From NCBI GenBank assembly GCA_001794935.1, contig MGLY01000002.1, positions 1 through 5,258 on the forward strand: 5,258 bases of DNA, given 5' to 3'. Position numbers and translations under genes: made by a program. This DNA is from Chlamydiae bacterium RIFCSPHIGHO2_12_FULL_49_9 (GTDB taxonomy: Bacteria > Chlamydiota > Chlamydiia > Chlamydiales > SM23-39). Of this stretch, positions 1-5,258 are shown piece after piece. Each line of letters opens with the position of its first letter. Position 1 is the first letter of the stretch. The notes beneath the pieces were generated by a model. That model was given only the letters and a program-made list of their open reading frames with translations, did no database searches and was not told the origin of the DNA.

Positions 1-672
1 AATCCAGTTCGCCTGCAGCTTTTTTAAGTGATCGGGCCAATCGAGAAGATCGAGATCGGCAAGGAGTCTATCTGCGTAGGCGGTAATCCGAAGGATCCAC
101 TGTTTTAAGGGGCGCCTTTCAACGGGGTATCCCCCCTCTTTCGCTCTGCCATTTTCGACCTCCTCATTGGCGAGCACAGTGCCCAGAGCAGGACAATAAT
201 TGACGTTGATGTCCGCCTCGTAGGCAAGTCCCTTTTCAAAGAGTTTGGTAAAGATCCACTGGGTCCATTTATAATAAGTTGGATCGCTCGTCGCGATCTC
301 CCGATCCCAGTCATAGCTAAATCCGAGCGATTCGAGCTGACGGCGATAAGTGTCGATGTTCGTCTTGGTTGTGACTGCCGGATGAGTGCCTGTTCGGATC
401 GCAAACTGCTCGGCGGGAAGGCCAAAACTATCCCAGCCCATTGGATGGAGAACATTGAACCCCTTTTGTCTCTTGTATCGGGCCAAGATATCGGTTCCCG
501 TATAGCCGGTAACGTGCCCTACGTGAAGTCCTGAGCCCGAAGGATAGGGAAACATATCGAGGACGTAGTATTTGGGCTTTGAGGGGTCGATCTCGGCTTT
601 ATAGATTTTTTGTTCTTTCCAGATCTTTTGCCATTTCTTTTCGATCGATTGAGGGTCGTATTTGCGGTGCAT
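1..672 (-). CDS. leuS: Leucyl-tRNA synthetase, N-terminal 224 residues (partial, runs off left edge)
   Basis: This cytoplasmic class I aminoacyl-tRNA synthetase charges tRNA-Leu with leucine using ATP. Translation from ATG at 672 gives 224 codons without a stop, ending at base 1. The frame starts M-H-R-K-Y-D-P-Q, a typical LeuRS opening. It then shows DMFPYPSGSGLHVGH at residues 39-53, in which HVGH (50-53) is the HIGH ATP-binding signature. HPMGWDSFGLPAEQFAI follows at 76-92, YCPALGTVLANEEV at 159-172, and YPVERRPLKQWILRIT at 182-197, all characteristic of LeuRS. The editing domain, KMSKS loop and anticodon-binding domain lie beyond the window; bacterial LeuRS is usually over 800 residues, so about a quarter is visible. 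An upstream ATG at 685 is out of frame, and no strong ribosome binding site precedes 672. It is divergent from the F-box gene. The family call is very secure. Confidence 0.97.
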   Translation of the reverse strand, partial: MHRKYDPQSIEKKWQKIWKEQKIYKAEIDPSKPKYYVLDMFPYPSGSGLHVGHVTGYTGTDILARYKRQKGFNVLHPMGWDSFGLPAEQFAIRTGTHPAVTTKTNIDTYRRQLESLGFSYDWDREIATSDPTYYKWTQWIFTKLFEKGLAYEADINVNYCPALGTVLANEEVENGRAKEGGYPVERRPLKQWILRITAYADRLLADLDLLDWPDHLKKLQANWI

Positions 673-697
673 AGATGAGATCCATTTTTGGGAAACA

Positions 698-706
698 AGT
701 ATATCA
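698..706 (-). promoter_or_regulatory. Candidate extended -10 promoter for leuS
   Basis: Read on the minus strand, this site is TGATATACT, a TG-n extended -10 followed by TATACT (one mismatch to TATAAT). No good -35 is visible at 17 bp (TGGCCG), which fits an extended -10 promoter. A start about 7 bases downstream would give a leader of roughly 20 nt to ATG 672. An imperfect element, GCCGA-6-TCGGC (709-724), lies just upstream and might be an operator or chance. This is motif inspection only. Confidence 0.4.
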
Positions 707-763
707 GCGCCGATTTAATTCGGCCAGATTTCATAGGAAAAACAGAAAAGTTAAAAAATCTTT

Positions 764-793
764 TTGATTTCTTAGTTAAGATAAAGATATTGT
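764..793 (+). promoter_or_regulatory. Candidate sigma70-type promoter for the F-box gene
   Basis: A possible -35 TTGATT (764-769) and -10 TATTGT (788-793) are separated by 18 bp, within the usual range. Transcription from about base 800 would leave a leader of some 15 nt carrying the ribosome binding site. The surrounding sequence is AT-rich, so chance matches are likely; this is a weak call. Confidence 0.3.
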
Positions 794-803
794 AAAGAAA
801 AAC

Positions 804-810
804 AGGAGGT
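804..810 (+). promoter_or_regulatory. Strong Shine-Dalgarno site fixing the F-box gene start
   Basis: AGGAGGT lies 4 bases before ATG 815. It is the best ribosome binding site in the window. It supports both the start codon and the view that the short F-box frame is really translated. Confidence 0.8.
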
Positions 811-814
811 CGAT

Positions 815-1156
815 ATGACCCTCTCCGTCAGACCCAGGCTATATCAAGATGTTCTTGAACTCACATTTTCGTTTCTCACAGGTCCCGAGCTCGCTCAGGC
901 AAGCGCTGTCAACCAGGTTTGGAAGGAAACAGCGAAAGTCCTTTGGCCCCATTTTTTAAAAAGGGATTTTGATAAAGAAACAGTTGTCGATCCTCAAAAG
1001 GAGTATGGGGTTCGCTTTAAAGAGGAGAGAAATTTTGGGTGGAGAAGAATGAAAATCGACGACAAAATTGCGATTTTATATTCCTATAAACTCCCCTTGA
1101 GTCCCTGCAATAAACGCATCTGGGGATCCATCAAGGTGAGAATGGTGATCGTTTAG
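815..1156 (+). CDS. Small F-box domain protein (putative host-directed effector)
   Basis: This is a 113-residue protein with an N-terminal F-box at about residues 7-52. Hallmarks are L9, the hydrophobic pattern LELTFSFL (14-21), EL at 25-26, V32..W36, LW at 43-44 and RD at 50-51. F-boxes bind Skp1 and recruit SCF ubiquitin ligases in eukaryotes. In bacteria they occur mainly in secreted effectors of protist- or plant-associated species, including amoeba-symbiont chlamydiae. Residues 53-113 are basic with several aromatic residues (W76, W103). I see no leucine-rich, WD40 or ankyrin repeats there, so a recognisable substrate-binding domain is missing. No signal peptide or membrane segment is evident; type III export is a guess. 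The start is well supported by AGGAGGT upstream. The gene stops one base before the convergent hydrolase gene stops, and in-frame stops follow, so it may be a shortened relative of larger F-box proteins. Confidence 0.8.
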   Translation: MTLSVRPRLYQDVLELTFSFLTGPELAQASAVNQVWKETAKVLWPHFLKRDFDKETVVDPQKEYGVRFKEERNFGWRRMKIDDKIAILYSYKLPLSPCNKRIWGSIKVRMVIV

Positions 1157-1163
1157 ATCACCA
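1143..1163. terminator. Perfect 8-bp inverted repeat over two convergent stop codons
   Basis: TGGTGATC (1143-1150) and GATCACCA (1156-1163) form a perfect 8-bp stem with a 5-base loop (GTTTA). The plus-strand stop TAG (1154-1156) and minus-strand stop TGA (1160-1158) both fall in the loop and right arm. The position suits a bidirectional terminator or mRNA 3'-end stabiliser. No T-run follows on either strand, so it is not a canonical intrinsic terminator. Confidence 0.5.
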
Positions 1164-2096
1164 ATTGACGTAGGCGCCAATCTCTATGGGAAGAAAGGCG
1201 GCAAAAGGCAACCTTTTCTTTCGCATCTCGAGAAAAAGATCATAGGGCGGACGGTCTTGCGGCTCATCGGACAACCGAAATGTATTCCAGTGCATGCCGA
1301 GACTTAAGCGCGACTTGACGTCTTGGTGAATGCGAACCGCCTCTTCGGGGCCAACGTGCACCGGCTTCATGAATCTTTGAGGCACATAAGTGCCGATTGG
1401 GATGAGGCTTAAATCCATGTGGGGCCATTTTTCCCCAATGGCCTTAAAATCGTAAGGGTTATAGCCCGTATCTCCTGTGAAGTAGAGCCTTTTTTTCGAA
1501 GGCGACTCCAACACATACCCATTCCAGTGGGTTCTGTTTTTATCCCAAAGAGAGCGGCCGGAAAAGTGCTGCGCCGGAACTGCTGTGATCTTACAGTTTT
1601 TCATCTTTGAAGACTCCCACCAACCAATCTCTTTGACATTGCGGATCCCGCGTCTATGAAACCATCCAGAGAGTCTCGACGGGATAACCCATTCGACCTG
1701 AGGATGAAACTTATGGATGGCAGATACAGTTTTTAAATCGAGGTGATCGTAATGGTTGTGGCTGATGAGGACGAGATCGATCGGCGGCAGATCCGCGAAT
1801 GGAATCGCCGGCTCCGATGTTCTTCGAAACGCCTTGAGGCGGACCGGAGAGCAGTGAGTGTCCCAAACCGGGTCAGTCAGGATAGAGAGCCCATCGACTT
1901 CGATGAGATAAGTGCTGTGCCCGATCCACACTGCAGAGGGGCGCTCCTTTATAAATGGCTGGGGCGATGCGGGATAGGTGAAATGGGATGGGGGCGATAA
2001 AGGAGGCGCAGGGTCATCGTAGTAACCTAACTTCCACAAAAGGAAGTGCTTAAATGTTCGATGCGAATCTCGGATATGCGGATTGCTAAATCTCAT
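1158..2096 (-). CDS. NAPE-PLD-like metallo-beta-lactamase-fold hydrolase
   Basis: This is a complete 312-residue protein of the MBL superfamily, in the branch containing N-acyl-phosphatidylethanolamine phospholipase D, RomA and UlaG-like enzymes. Visible elements are WIGHSTYLIEVDG (57-69), LTDPVW (73-78), the metal motif SHNHYDHLD (112-120, HxHxDH), PAQHFSGR (174-181), YFTGDTGY (205-212), PIGTYVPQRFMK (233-244), HVGPEEAVRIHQDV (247-260) and MHWNTF (268-273). Expected di-zinc ligands are H113, H115, D117, H118, H177, D209 and H269; all seven are present, so it should be an active hydrolase. Length matches bacterial members. No signal peptide is seen, so it is probably cytoplasmic. The substrate is unknown; a phosphodiester, such as in a phospholipid, is plausible by family. 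ATG 2096 is the only start before an in-frame stop upstream, and it lacks a clear ribosome binding site. It is convergent with the F-box gene and divergent from the MATE gene. Confidence 0.93.
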   Translation of the reverse strand: MRFSNPHIRDSHRTFKHFLLWKLGYYDDPAPPLSPPSHFTYPASPQPFIKERPSAVWIGHSTYLIEVDGLSILTDPVWDTHCSPVRLKAFRRTSEPAIPFADLPPIDLVLISHNHYDHLDLKTVSAIHKFHPQVEWVIPSRLSGWFHRRGIRNVKEIGWWESSKMKNCKITAVPAQHFSGRSLWDKNRTHWNGYVLESPSKKRLYFTGDTGYNPYDFKAIGEKWPHMDLSLIPIGTYVPQRFMKPVHVGPEEAVRIHQDVKSRLSLGMHWNTFRLSDEPQDRPPYDLFLEMRKKRLPFAAFLPIEIGAYVNW

Positions 2097-2151
2097 AACC
2101 GCAACATACCAATTTTCTAATTATCATCAATATACGATATTAATTAATCTA

Positions 2152-2163
2152 ACAAAATTTTGT
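2152..2163. promoter_or_regulatory. Perfect 12-bp palindrome in the MBL/MATE divergent region
   Basis: ACAAAATTTTGT is a perfect 12-bp palindrome near the middle of the AT-rich spacer (2097-2249) between two divergent genes, where a regulator could act on both. In such AT-rich DNA a chance palindrome of this kind is fairly likely. No regulator gene is adjacent. Confidence 0.25.
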
Positions 2164-2206
2164 GTTTTAACATCTTAAAATTAAATTAAATTTAAAAAAC
2201 GGGACA

Positions 2207-2215
2207 TGATATATT
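2207..2215 (+). promoter_or_regulatory. Candidate extended -10 promoter for the MATE gene
   Basis: TGATATATT is a TG-n extended -10 with hexamer TATATT, closely resembling the candidate before leuS (TGATATACT). No -35 is evident. A start near 2222 would serve ATG 2250 with a leader of about 28 nt. It would exclude the alternative TTG codon at 2214, which lies inside this motif. Confidence 0.35.
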
Positions 2216-2249
2216 GAAATCATCCTCAAAAAATCATCCCGAGCGTCTC

Positions 2250-3647
2250 ATGAGATCATCTGCATTGACTCGTCATCCGGAAGGAAGCATTCGCGAACTT
2301 TGGTCTCTTTCGCTCCCACTTATGATCTCCTCTATGGCATCTCTCTTCATGATCTTTGTCGACAGAATTTTCCTCGCTCATTATTCAGTTGAAACTCTCA
2401 ACGCTTCTGTTTATTCGGGAACGCTTGCCTGGGCGGTCATGTCGGGCTTTGGGATGATCACGGCGATGTCAGAGGTGTTTGTTGCCCAATACAATGGATC
2501 GGGAGAAAAGAAACGCCTGGGCGTCCCTGTCTGGCAGATGATCTGGTTTTCCATTGCCCTTTTTGTCTTTTTCATCCCGATGGCCATTTATGGAGCGCCT
2601 TCTATTTTTTCAGAGAGCCGCTATGTTGAACTCGAGATTGAGTATTTTCGCTGGCTCATGCTCTTTGGGCCGAGCTACGCCCTAATGACCGCCATCTCCG
2701 GTTTTTTTATCGGAAGGGGCCAAACCAGGATGATGATCTGGCTCGGCATCTCAGCTAATCTCATCAATATTGTACTCGACGCCGCTTTGATTTTCGGCAT
2801 CAAAGGTTTTATTCCCGAGATGGGGATTCGGGGCGCCGCGATCGCCACTTGTTTCGGCTACATATTTGAAGGGGCCGTTCTCGCCTATTTCTTCTTAAAG
2901 AAAGAAAACAGGGACGAGTACGGAACCGGAAACTGCCGCATCGACTGGAAAGAGATGGTCAAATGCTTCAAAGTCGGCGTCCCTCAAGGCGTATTTTACT
3001 CTTTGGAAGTGTTTGGGTGGGCCGTTTTTTATTCGATGATGACCTATTTGGGAGAAACGCATATTACGGTCTCCAGCATCTGCCAAAGTTTTGCGATTTT
3101 TCTCTCCTTTTTTTGCGATGGCCTTAGCCGCGGCGCCGCCGCCGTTGCAGGCAATTTTATCGGCGCAAAAAAGCACCATTTGGTAGATAGAGTGCTTAAA
3201 TCGGGCCTCGTTCTCCTCGTCTTGTTTTCATCTGTCACTGCACTCATTTTGGTTGTAGATCCTGTAGACACGGCGCACTTTCTTTTCTTTGAAGGGGCAG
3301 ACTCTATTGCCGATGCCGCCATGCTCAAATCGCTAAATACCTGCATGCTTCTCACTTTCGTCTACATTTTTTTCGACGGGATCCGCTGGCTCTTTTCGGG
3401 ACTTTTAGTGGCTGCCGGCGACACATTCTTTCTCTTGATCGCAGGCTCCCTTTCGGTTTGGGTCTTTTTGCTCGCCCCCGTTTATGCGATCGTCGTCCGC
3501 AACGCGCTTCCGGTCGAATACGCCTGGGGGCTCGCCGTTCTCTACGCAGGAGTGTTTTTTAGCACATACTGGATCCGCTTTAAACAGGGCGGCTGGCAGA
3601 AGATTGACCTCATCTCCGATGATGAGGAGGGATTGGAGGAGAGTTAA
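2250..3647 (+). CDS. MATE-family multidrug/toxin efflux transporter
   Basis: This is an inner-membrane antiporter of the MATE (NorM/DinF) family, which exports cationic drugs or metabolites using Na+ or H+ gradients; the substrate cannot be read from sequence. From ATG 2250 it has 465 residues, the normal family length, with about twelve hydrophobic segments in two related halves. Half one starts LWSLSLPLMISSMAS (17-31) and contains AQYNGSGEKKRLG (79-91), GRGQTR (155-160) and NLINIVLDAALIFG (170-183). Half two contains VGVPQGVFYSLEVFGW (242-257), the matching AGNFIGAKK loop (300-308) and DGIRWLFSGLLVAAGDT (376-392). The tail is acidic (457-465). A TTG at 2214, with GGGA 9 bases upstream, would add 12 residues. 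I prefer ATG because the TTG falls in a likely -10 and homology begins after it; neither start has a strong ribosome binding site. The last 38 bases overlap a convergent small ORF. Confidence 0.93.
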   Translation: MRSSALTRHPEGSIRELWSLSLPLMISSMASLFMIFVDRIFLAHYSVETLNASVYSGTLAWAVMSGFGMITAMSEVFVAQYNGSGEKKRLGVPVWQMIWFSIALFVFFIPMAIYGAPSIFSESRYVELEIEYFRWLMLFGPSYALMTAISGFFIGRGQTRMMIWLGISANLINIVLDAALIFGIKGFIPEMGIRGAAIATCFGYIFEGAVLAYFFLKKENRDEYGTGNCRIDWKEMVKCFKVGVPQGVFYSLEVFGWAVFYSMMTYLGETHITVSSICQSFAIFLSFFCDGLSRGAAAVAGNFIGAKKHHLVDRVLKSGLVLLVLFSSVTALILVVDPVDTAHFLFFEGADSIADAAMLKSLNTCMLLTFVYIFFDGIRWLFSGLLVAAGDTFFLLIAGSLSVWVFLLAPVYAIVVRNALPVEYAWGLAVLYAGVFFSTYWIRFKQGGWQKIDLISDDEEGLEES

Positions 3648-3852
3648 AAAGGAAGGCTGCCTGGGTGAAAGCCCCTACTGTGATGAGAGGAACAAAGAGG
3701 GGCTGAATAACTGTCGGAAACAAAACCATTGAAAGAAGCATGGCGCTAAATCCGTAAAGAGCCTGGAGCGCAACTTTAAGAATATTTTGGTTCGAAGTGA
3801 GCTCGACCCGTTCATAGAGCCCGCTCATTGCAGTTGAGAGGCGCTCAATCAC
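3610..3852 (-). CDS. Small hydrophobic protein coupled to pfp (unrecognised)
   Basis: This is a predicted 80-residue protein that I do not recognise. Its GTG start (3852-3850) overlaps the pfp stop TGA in a GTGA arrangement typical of translational coupling. AGAGGGG (3863-3857) sits 4 bases upstream as a ribosome binding site. An internal ATG at 3828 lacks such a site. The N-terminus (1-28) is polar, followed by two hydrophobic stretches at about residues 29-49 and 50-69, consistent with a membrane hairpin. The tail SPPIPPHHRR is odd: it is read from the antisense of the last codons of the MATE gene, where the two genes overlap by 38 bases. This could mean an original stop was lost, or that the ORF is a remnant. 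It fills what would otherwise be a 201-bp gap. The alternative is that it is a chance open frame; hydrophobicity, start and coupling argue for a gene. Confidence 0.5.
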   Translation of the reverse strand: MIERLSTAMSGLYERVELTSNQNILKVALQALYGFSAMLLSMVLFPTVIQPLFVPLITVGAFTQAAFLFNSPPIPPHHRR

Positions 3853-5258
3853 AAAACCCCTCTTAGGATCAAAGGGGCTGAATCGGTCAGCGCGGGATCG
3901 CCGAAAAATTGAATCGGACCCGGATATTGATAATGATCTTCGATTTCCCACGATTTTCTCATCTTGGCGAAGCGATTAAATGGCTTGCCCGACAAATCGA
4001 CAAGAGCTTTTTGGATCACCGGTTTTTCTTTGCCGGAGCGCATCTCAAAGTCCATCATCTGAACAATCGGTGCCATTTTGCACCGCCACTCGCCAGCCGG
4101 CCTTGCCAAATGCTGCACCGATGCGATCATGCCGGTCAGATTATCTCGAATGGCAAGAGCTGCGATAGTCCCAAGCGCATAGCAGTAATTGGCGTCAAAG
4201 TTCGTCGGCATGCACGATCTTCCCTCATAGCCTAAAAAGTGCTCTTGCGCCTTAAATTTCCCTTTGTAATCCCCTCTTTTTTTCAGCTCTTTTTTCACAA
4301 GATCCATGAGAAGAACTTCGGTCTCAATCTGAGAGACTTGAACGTTTCCGTGCGGATCGCGATCTAAAAGGAGCTGTTTCCGGATTTTTTCAGGAAAGCT
4401 CTCAAACCGTTTTTTCAATTTTTCAGAAAGCCCGTTTTGGGGCTCCGTCGACCCATCTTTCGCCAAGATCCGATTGAGCTCTTGGATAATCTCTTTTACT
4501 TCCGGAATAAATTCAATGAGCCCTTCAGGCACCAGAACAACCCCATACTCTTTGCCCGCTTTGAACCGATTTGCAATGAGATCTGCGATCTCTGAGACAA
4601 TCTGGTCGATCCCCTTCCTCTCTTCGCCGATCAATGTGAGGTTCGGCTGCGTTGCGAGCGCGCATTCGAGCGCGATATGAGAAGCGGATCGTCCCATCAG
4701 CTTGATGAAGTGGTAATACTTTTTGGCGGAAAGGGCATCCCTCGCGATATTGCCAATCAGTTCCGCATATGTCTTGCAGGCGCTATCGAACCCAAAAGAA
4801 ATCTCAATGTCCTCTGTCTGCAAATCGCCGTCGATGGTTTTTGGCACGCCAATCACTCTTGTAGGACATCCCTTATCTAAAAAATACTCGGCCAAAATGG
4901 CCGCATTCGTATTGGAGTCGTCGCCGCCGATGATCACAAGTCCATCCAACTTGTGATGACAAACCGTTTTTAAAGCTGAGGCGAGCTGCCCCTCCGTTTG
5001 GATTTTTGTTCTTCCGGAACCGACGAGATCAAATCCCCCCTGATTGCGATAAAGGGAGAGTTCTTTAGATTCGATCCGCCTCCATTCATTGTCGATGATG
5101 CCAGAGGGTCCTCCCAAAAATCCGATGAGTTCCGATTTCGGATCAAATGAGTGAAGAGCATCGAAAAGAGCGGCTGCGACATTGGGGCCGCCGGCTGCTT
5201 GCCCTCCCGAAAAAACAAAACCGACTTTCAAGGGTTTTGAGTGAGGATGATGTGCCTC
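3849..5258 (-). CDS. pfp: PPi-dependent 6-phosphofructokinase, long form (partial, 5' end beyond right edge)
   Basis: This cytoplasmic glycolytic/gluconeogenic enzyme interconverts fructose 6-phosphate and fructose 1,6-bisphosphate using pyrophosphate. Numbering from the TTG at 5231, it shows VGFVFSGGQAAGGPN (3-17), GFLGGPSGI (37-45), GSGRTKI (71-77), IIGGDDSNTNAA (100-111), GVPKTIDGDL (128-137), MGRSASHIALECALATQPN (179-197), GYEGRSCMPTNFDANYCYALG (334-354) and YPGPIQF (436-442). GGDDS (second Asp) and the Lys in PKTIDGD mark PPi rather than ATP use. The insert at about 245-320 is typical of the long plant/chlamydial clade, which is usually about 550 residues. The frame stays open to base 5258 through ...HPHSKPLKVGF, and long-clade proteins have extra residues before the first glycine loop. 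The TTG is therefore not accepted as the start. Chlamydiae commonly carry two such paralogues; which one this is cannot be told. Confidence 0.95.
   Translation of the reverse strand, partial: EAHHPHSKPLKVGFVFSGGQAAGGPNVAAALFDALHSFDPKSELIGFLGGPSGIIDNEWRRIESKELSLYRNQGGFDLVGSGRTKIQTEGQLASALKTVCHHKLDGLVIIGGDDSNTNAAILAEYFLDKGCPTRVIGVPKTIDGDLQTEDIEISFGFDSACKTYAELIGNIARDALSAKKYYHFIKLMGRSASHIALECALATQPNLTLIGEERKGIDQIVSEIADLIANRFKAGKEYGVVLVPEGLIEFIPEVKEIIQELNRILAKDGSTEPQNGLSEKLKKRFESFPEKIRKQLLLDRDPHGNVQVSQIETEVLLMDLVKKELKKRGDYKGKFKAQEHFLGYEGRSCMPTNFDANYCYALGTIAALAIRDNLTGMIASVQHLARPAGEWRCKMAPIVQMMDFEMRSGKEKPVIQKALVDLSGKPFNRFAKMRKSWEIEDHYQYPGPIQFFGDPALTDSAPLILRGVL
3857..3863 (-). promoter_or_regulatory. 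Ribosome binding site for the coupled small ORF
   Basis: Read on the minus strand, this is AGAGGGG within the last codons of pfp, 4 bases before the GTG at 3852. It decides in favour of the GTG start over the ATG at 3828 and implies translation coupled to termination of pfp. Confidence 0.5.

Noticed and set aside
105..455. Minus-strand open frame of 116 codons
   Set aside because: It lies entirely within leuS in another frame, while the leuS frame shows continuous LeuRS motifs. Its sequence is basic, serine-rich and low in structure, typical of a shadow frame.
709..724. Inverted repeat GCCGA-6-TCGGC upstream of leuS, considered as a T-box or attenuator
   Set aside because: It lies upstream of the likely transcription start, the leader is only about 20 nt, and there is no T-box sequence or leucine-rich leader peptide.
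1157..1180. Continuation of the F-box protein beyond its stop
   Set aside because: After TAG 1156 the same frame meets TGA within four codons, and the other plus frames opposite the hydrolase gene show no F-box-protein-like sequence.
815..2096. F-box gene and hydrolase as a toxin-antitoxin or defence pair
   Set aside because: The genes are convergent rather than co-transcribed, and neither protein resembles a known toxin, antitoxin or defence component.
2214..2216. TTG as the MATE start codon
   Set aside because: It falls inside a likely extended -10 and has only GGGA at 9 bases. The added 12 residues are polar and not family-like. It is kept as an alternative.
3655..3725. Plus-strand stretch with GGGTGAAAGCCCC and ACTGT, superficially like parts of a cobalamin riboswitch
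   Set aside because: The conserved B12-box and paired elements are absent, it lies downstream of the MATE stop with no plus-strand gene to regulate, and it is covered by the minus-strand small ORF.
1..5258. Search for tRNA/rRNA genes, CRISPR arrays, insertion sequences and attachment repeats
   Set aside because: No repeat-spacer pattern, transposase motifs, terminal inverted repeats or tRNA-like structures were recognised by eye.

Overview
The window looks like part of a chromosome from an environmental, amoeba- or protist-associated member of the Chlamydiae (Parachlamydia/Waddlia/Simkania-like). Three things suggest this. There is a long-form, PPi-type phosphofructokinase of the plant/chlamydial kind. 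There is a small eukaryotic-type F-box protein, a class abundant in amoeba-associated chlamydiae. Base composition is moderate, with AT-rich intergenic promoters. The assignment is inferred from gene content and is not proven. No mobile element, CRISPR array, tRNA or rRNA was recognised.

Layout from left to right. Bases 1-672 (minus) are the first 224 codons of leuS (leucyl-tRNA synthetase), running off the left edge. A 142-bp divergent promoter region (673-814) separates it from a 113-aa F-box protein (815-1156, plus). That gene converges on a 312-aa NAPE-PLD-like metallo-beta-lactamase-fold hydrolase (1158-2096, minus) with one base between the two stop codons. A perfect 8-bp hairpin covers both stops. 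A very AT-rich divergent region (2097-2249) then leads to a MATE-family efflux transporter (about 2250-3647, plus). Its 3' end overlaps the end of a small 80-aa hydrophobic ORF on the minus strand (3610-3852). I call that ORF a gene because its GTG start overlaps the stop of the gene upstream and is preceded by a good ribosome binding site. That upstream gene is the PPi-dependent 6-phosphofructokinase (3849 to the right edge, minus). Its reading frame is still open at base 5258, so its true start lies outside the window.

Two housekeeping genes (leuS and pfp) therefore flank an accessory block of an F-box protein, an MBL hydrolase and a MATE transporter. The three accessory genes alternate in orientation, so each is probably its own transcription unit; pfp and the small ORF look like one translationally coupled unit. 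The accessory genes fit host interaction and envelope or transport functions of an intracellular bacterium, but nothing ties them into one pathway. I found no convincing new multi-gene system. The items most worth a second look are the minimal F-box protein, the hairpin shared by two stop codons, the NAPE-PLD-like enzyme with all its predicted metal ligands, and the coupled small membrane ORF.
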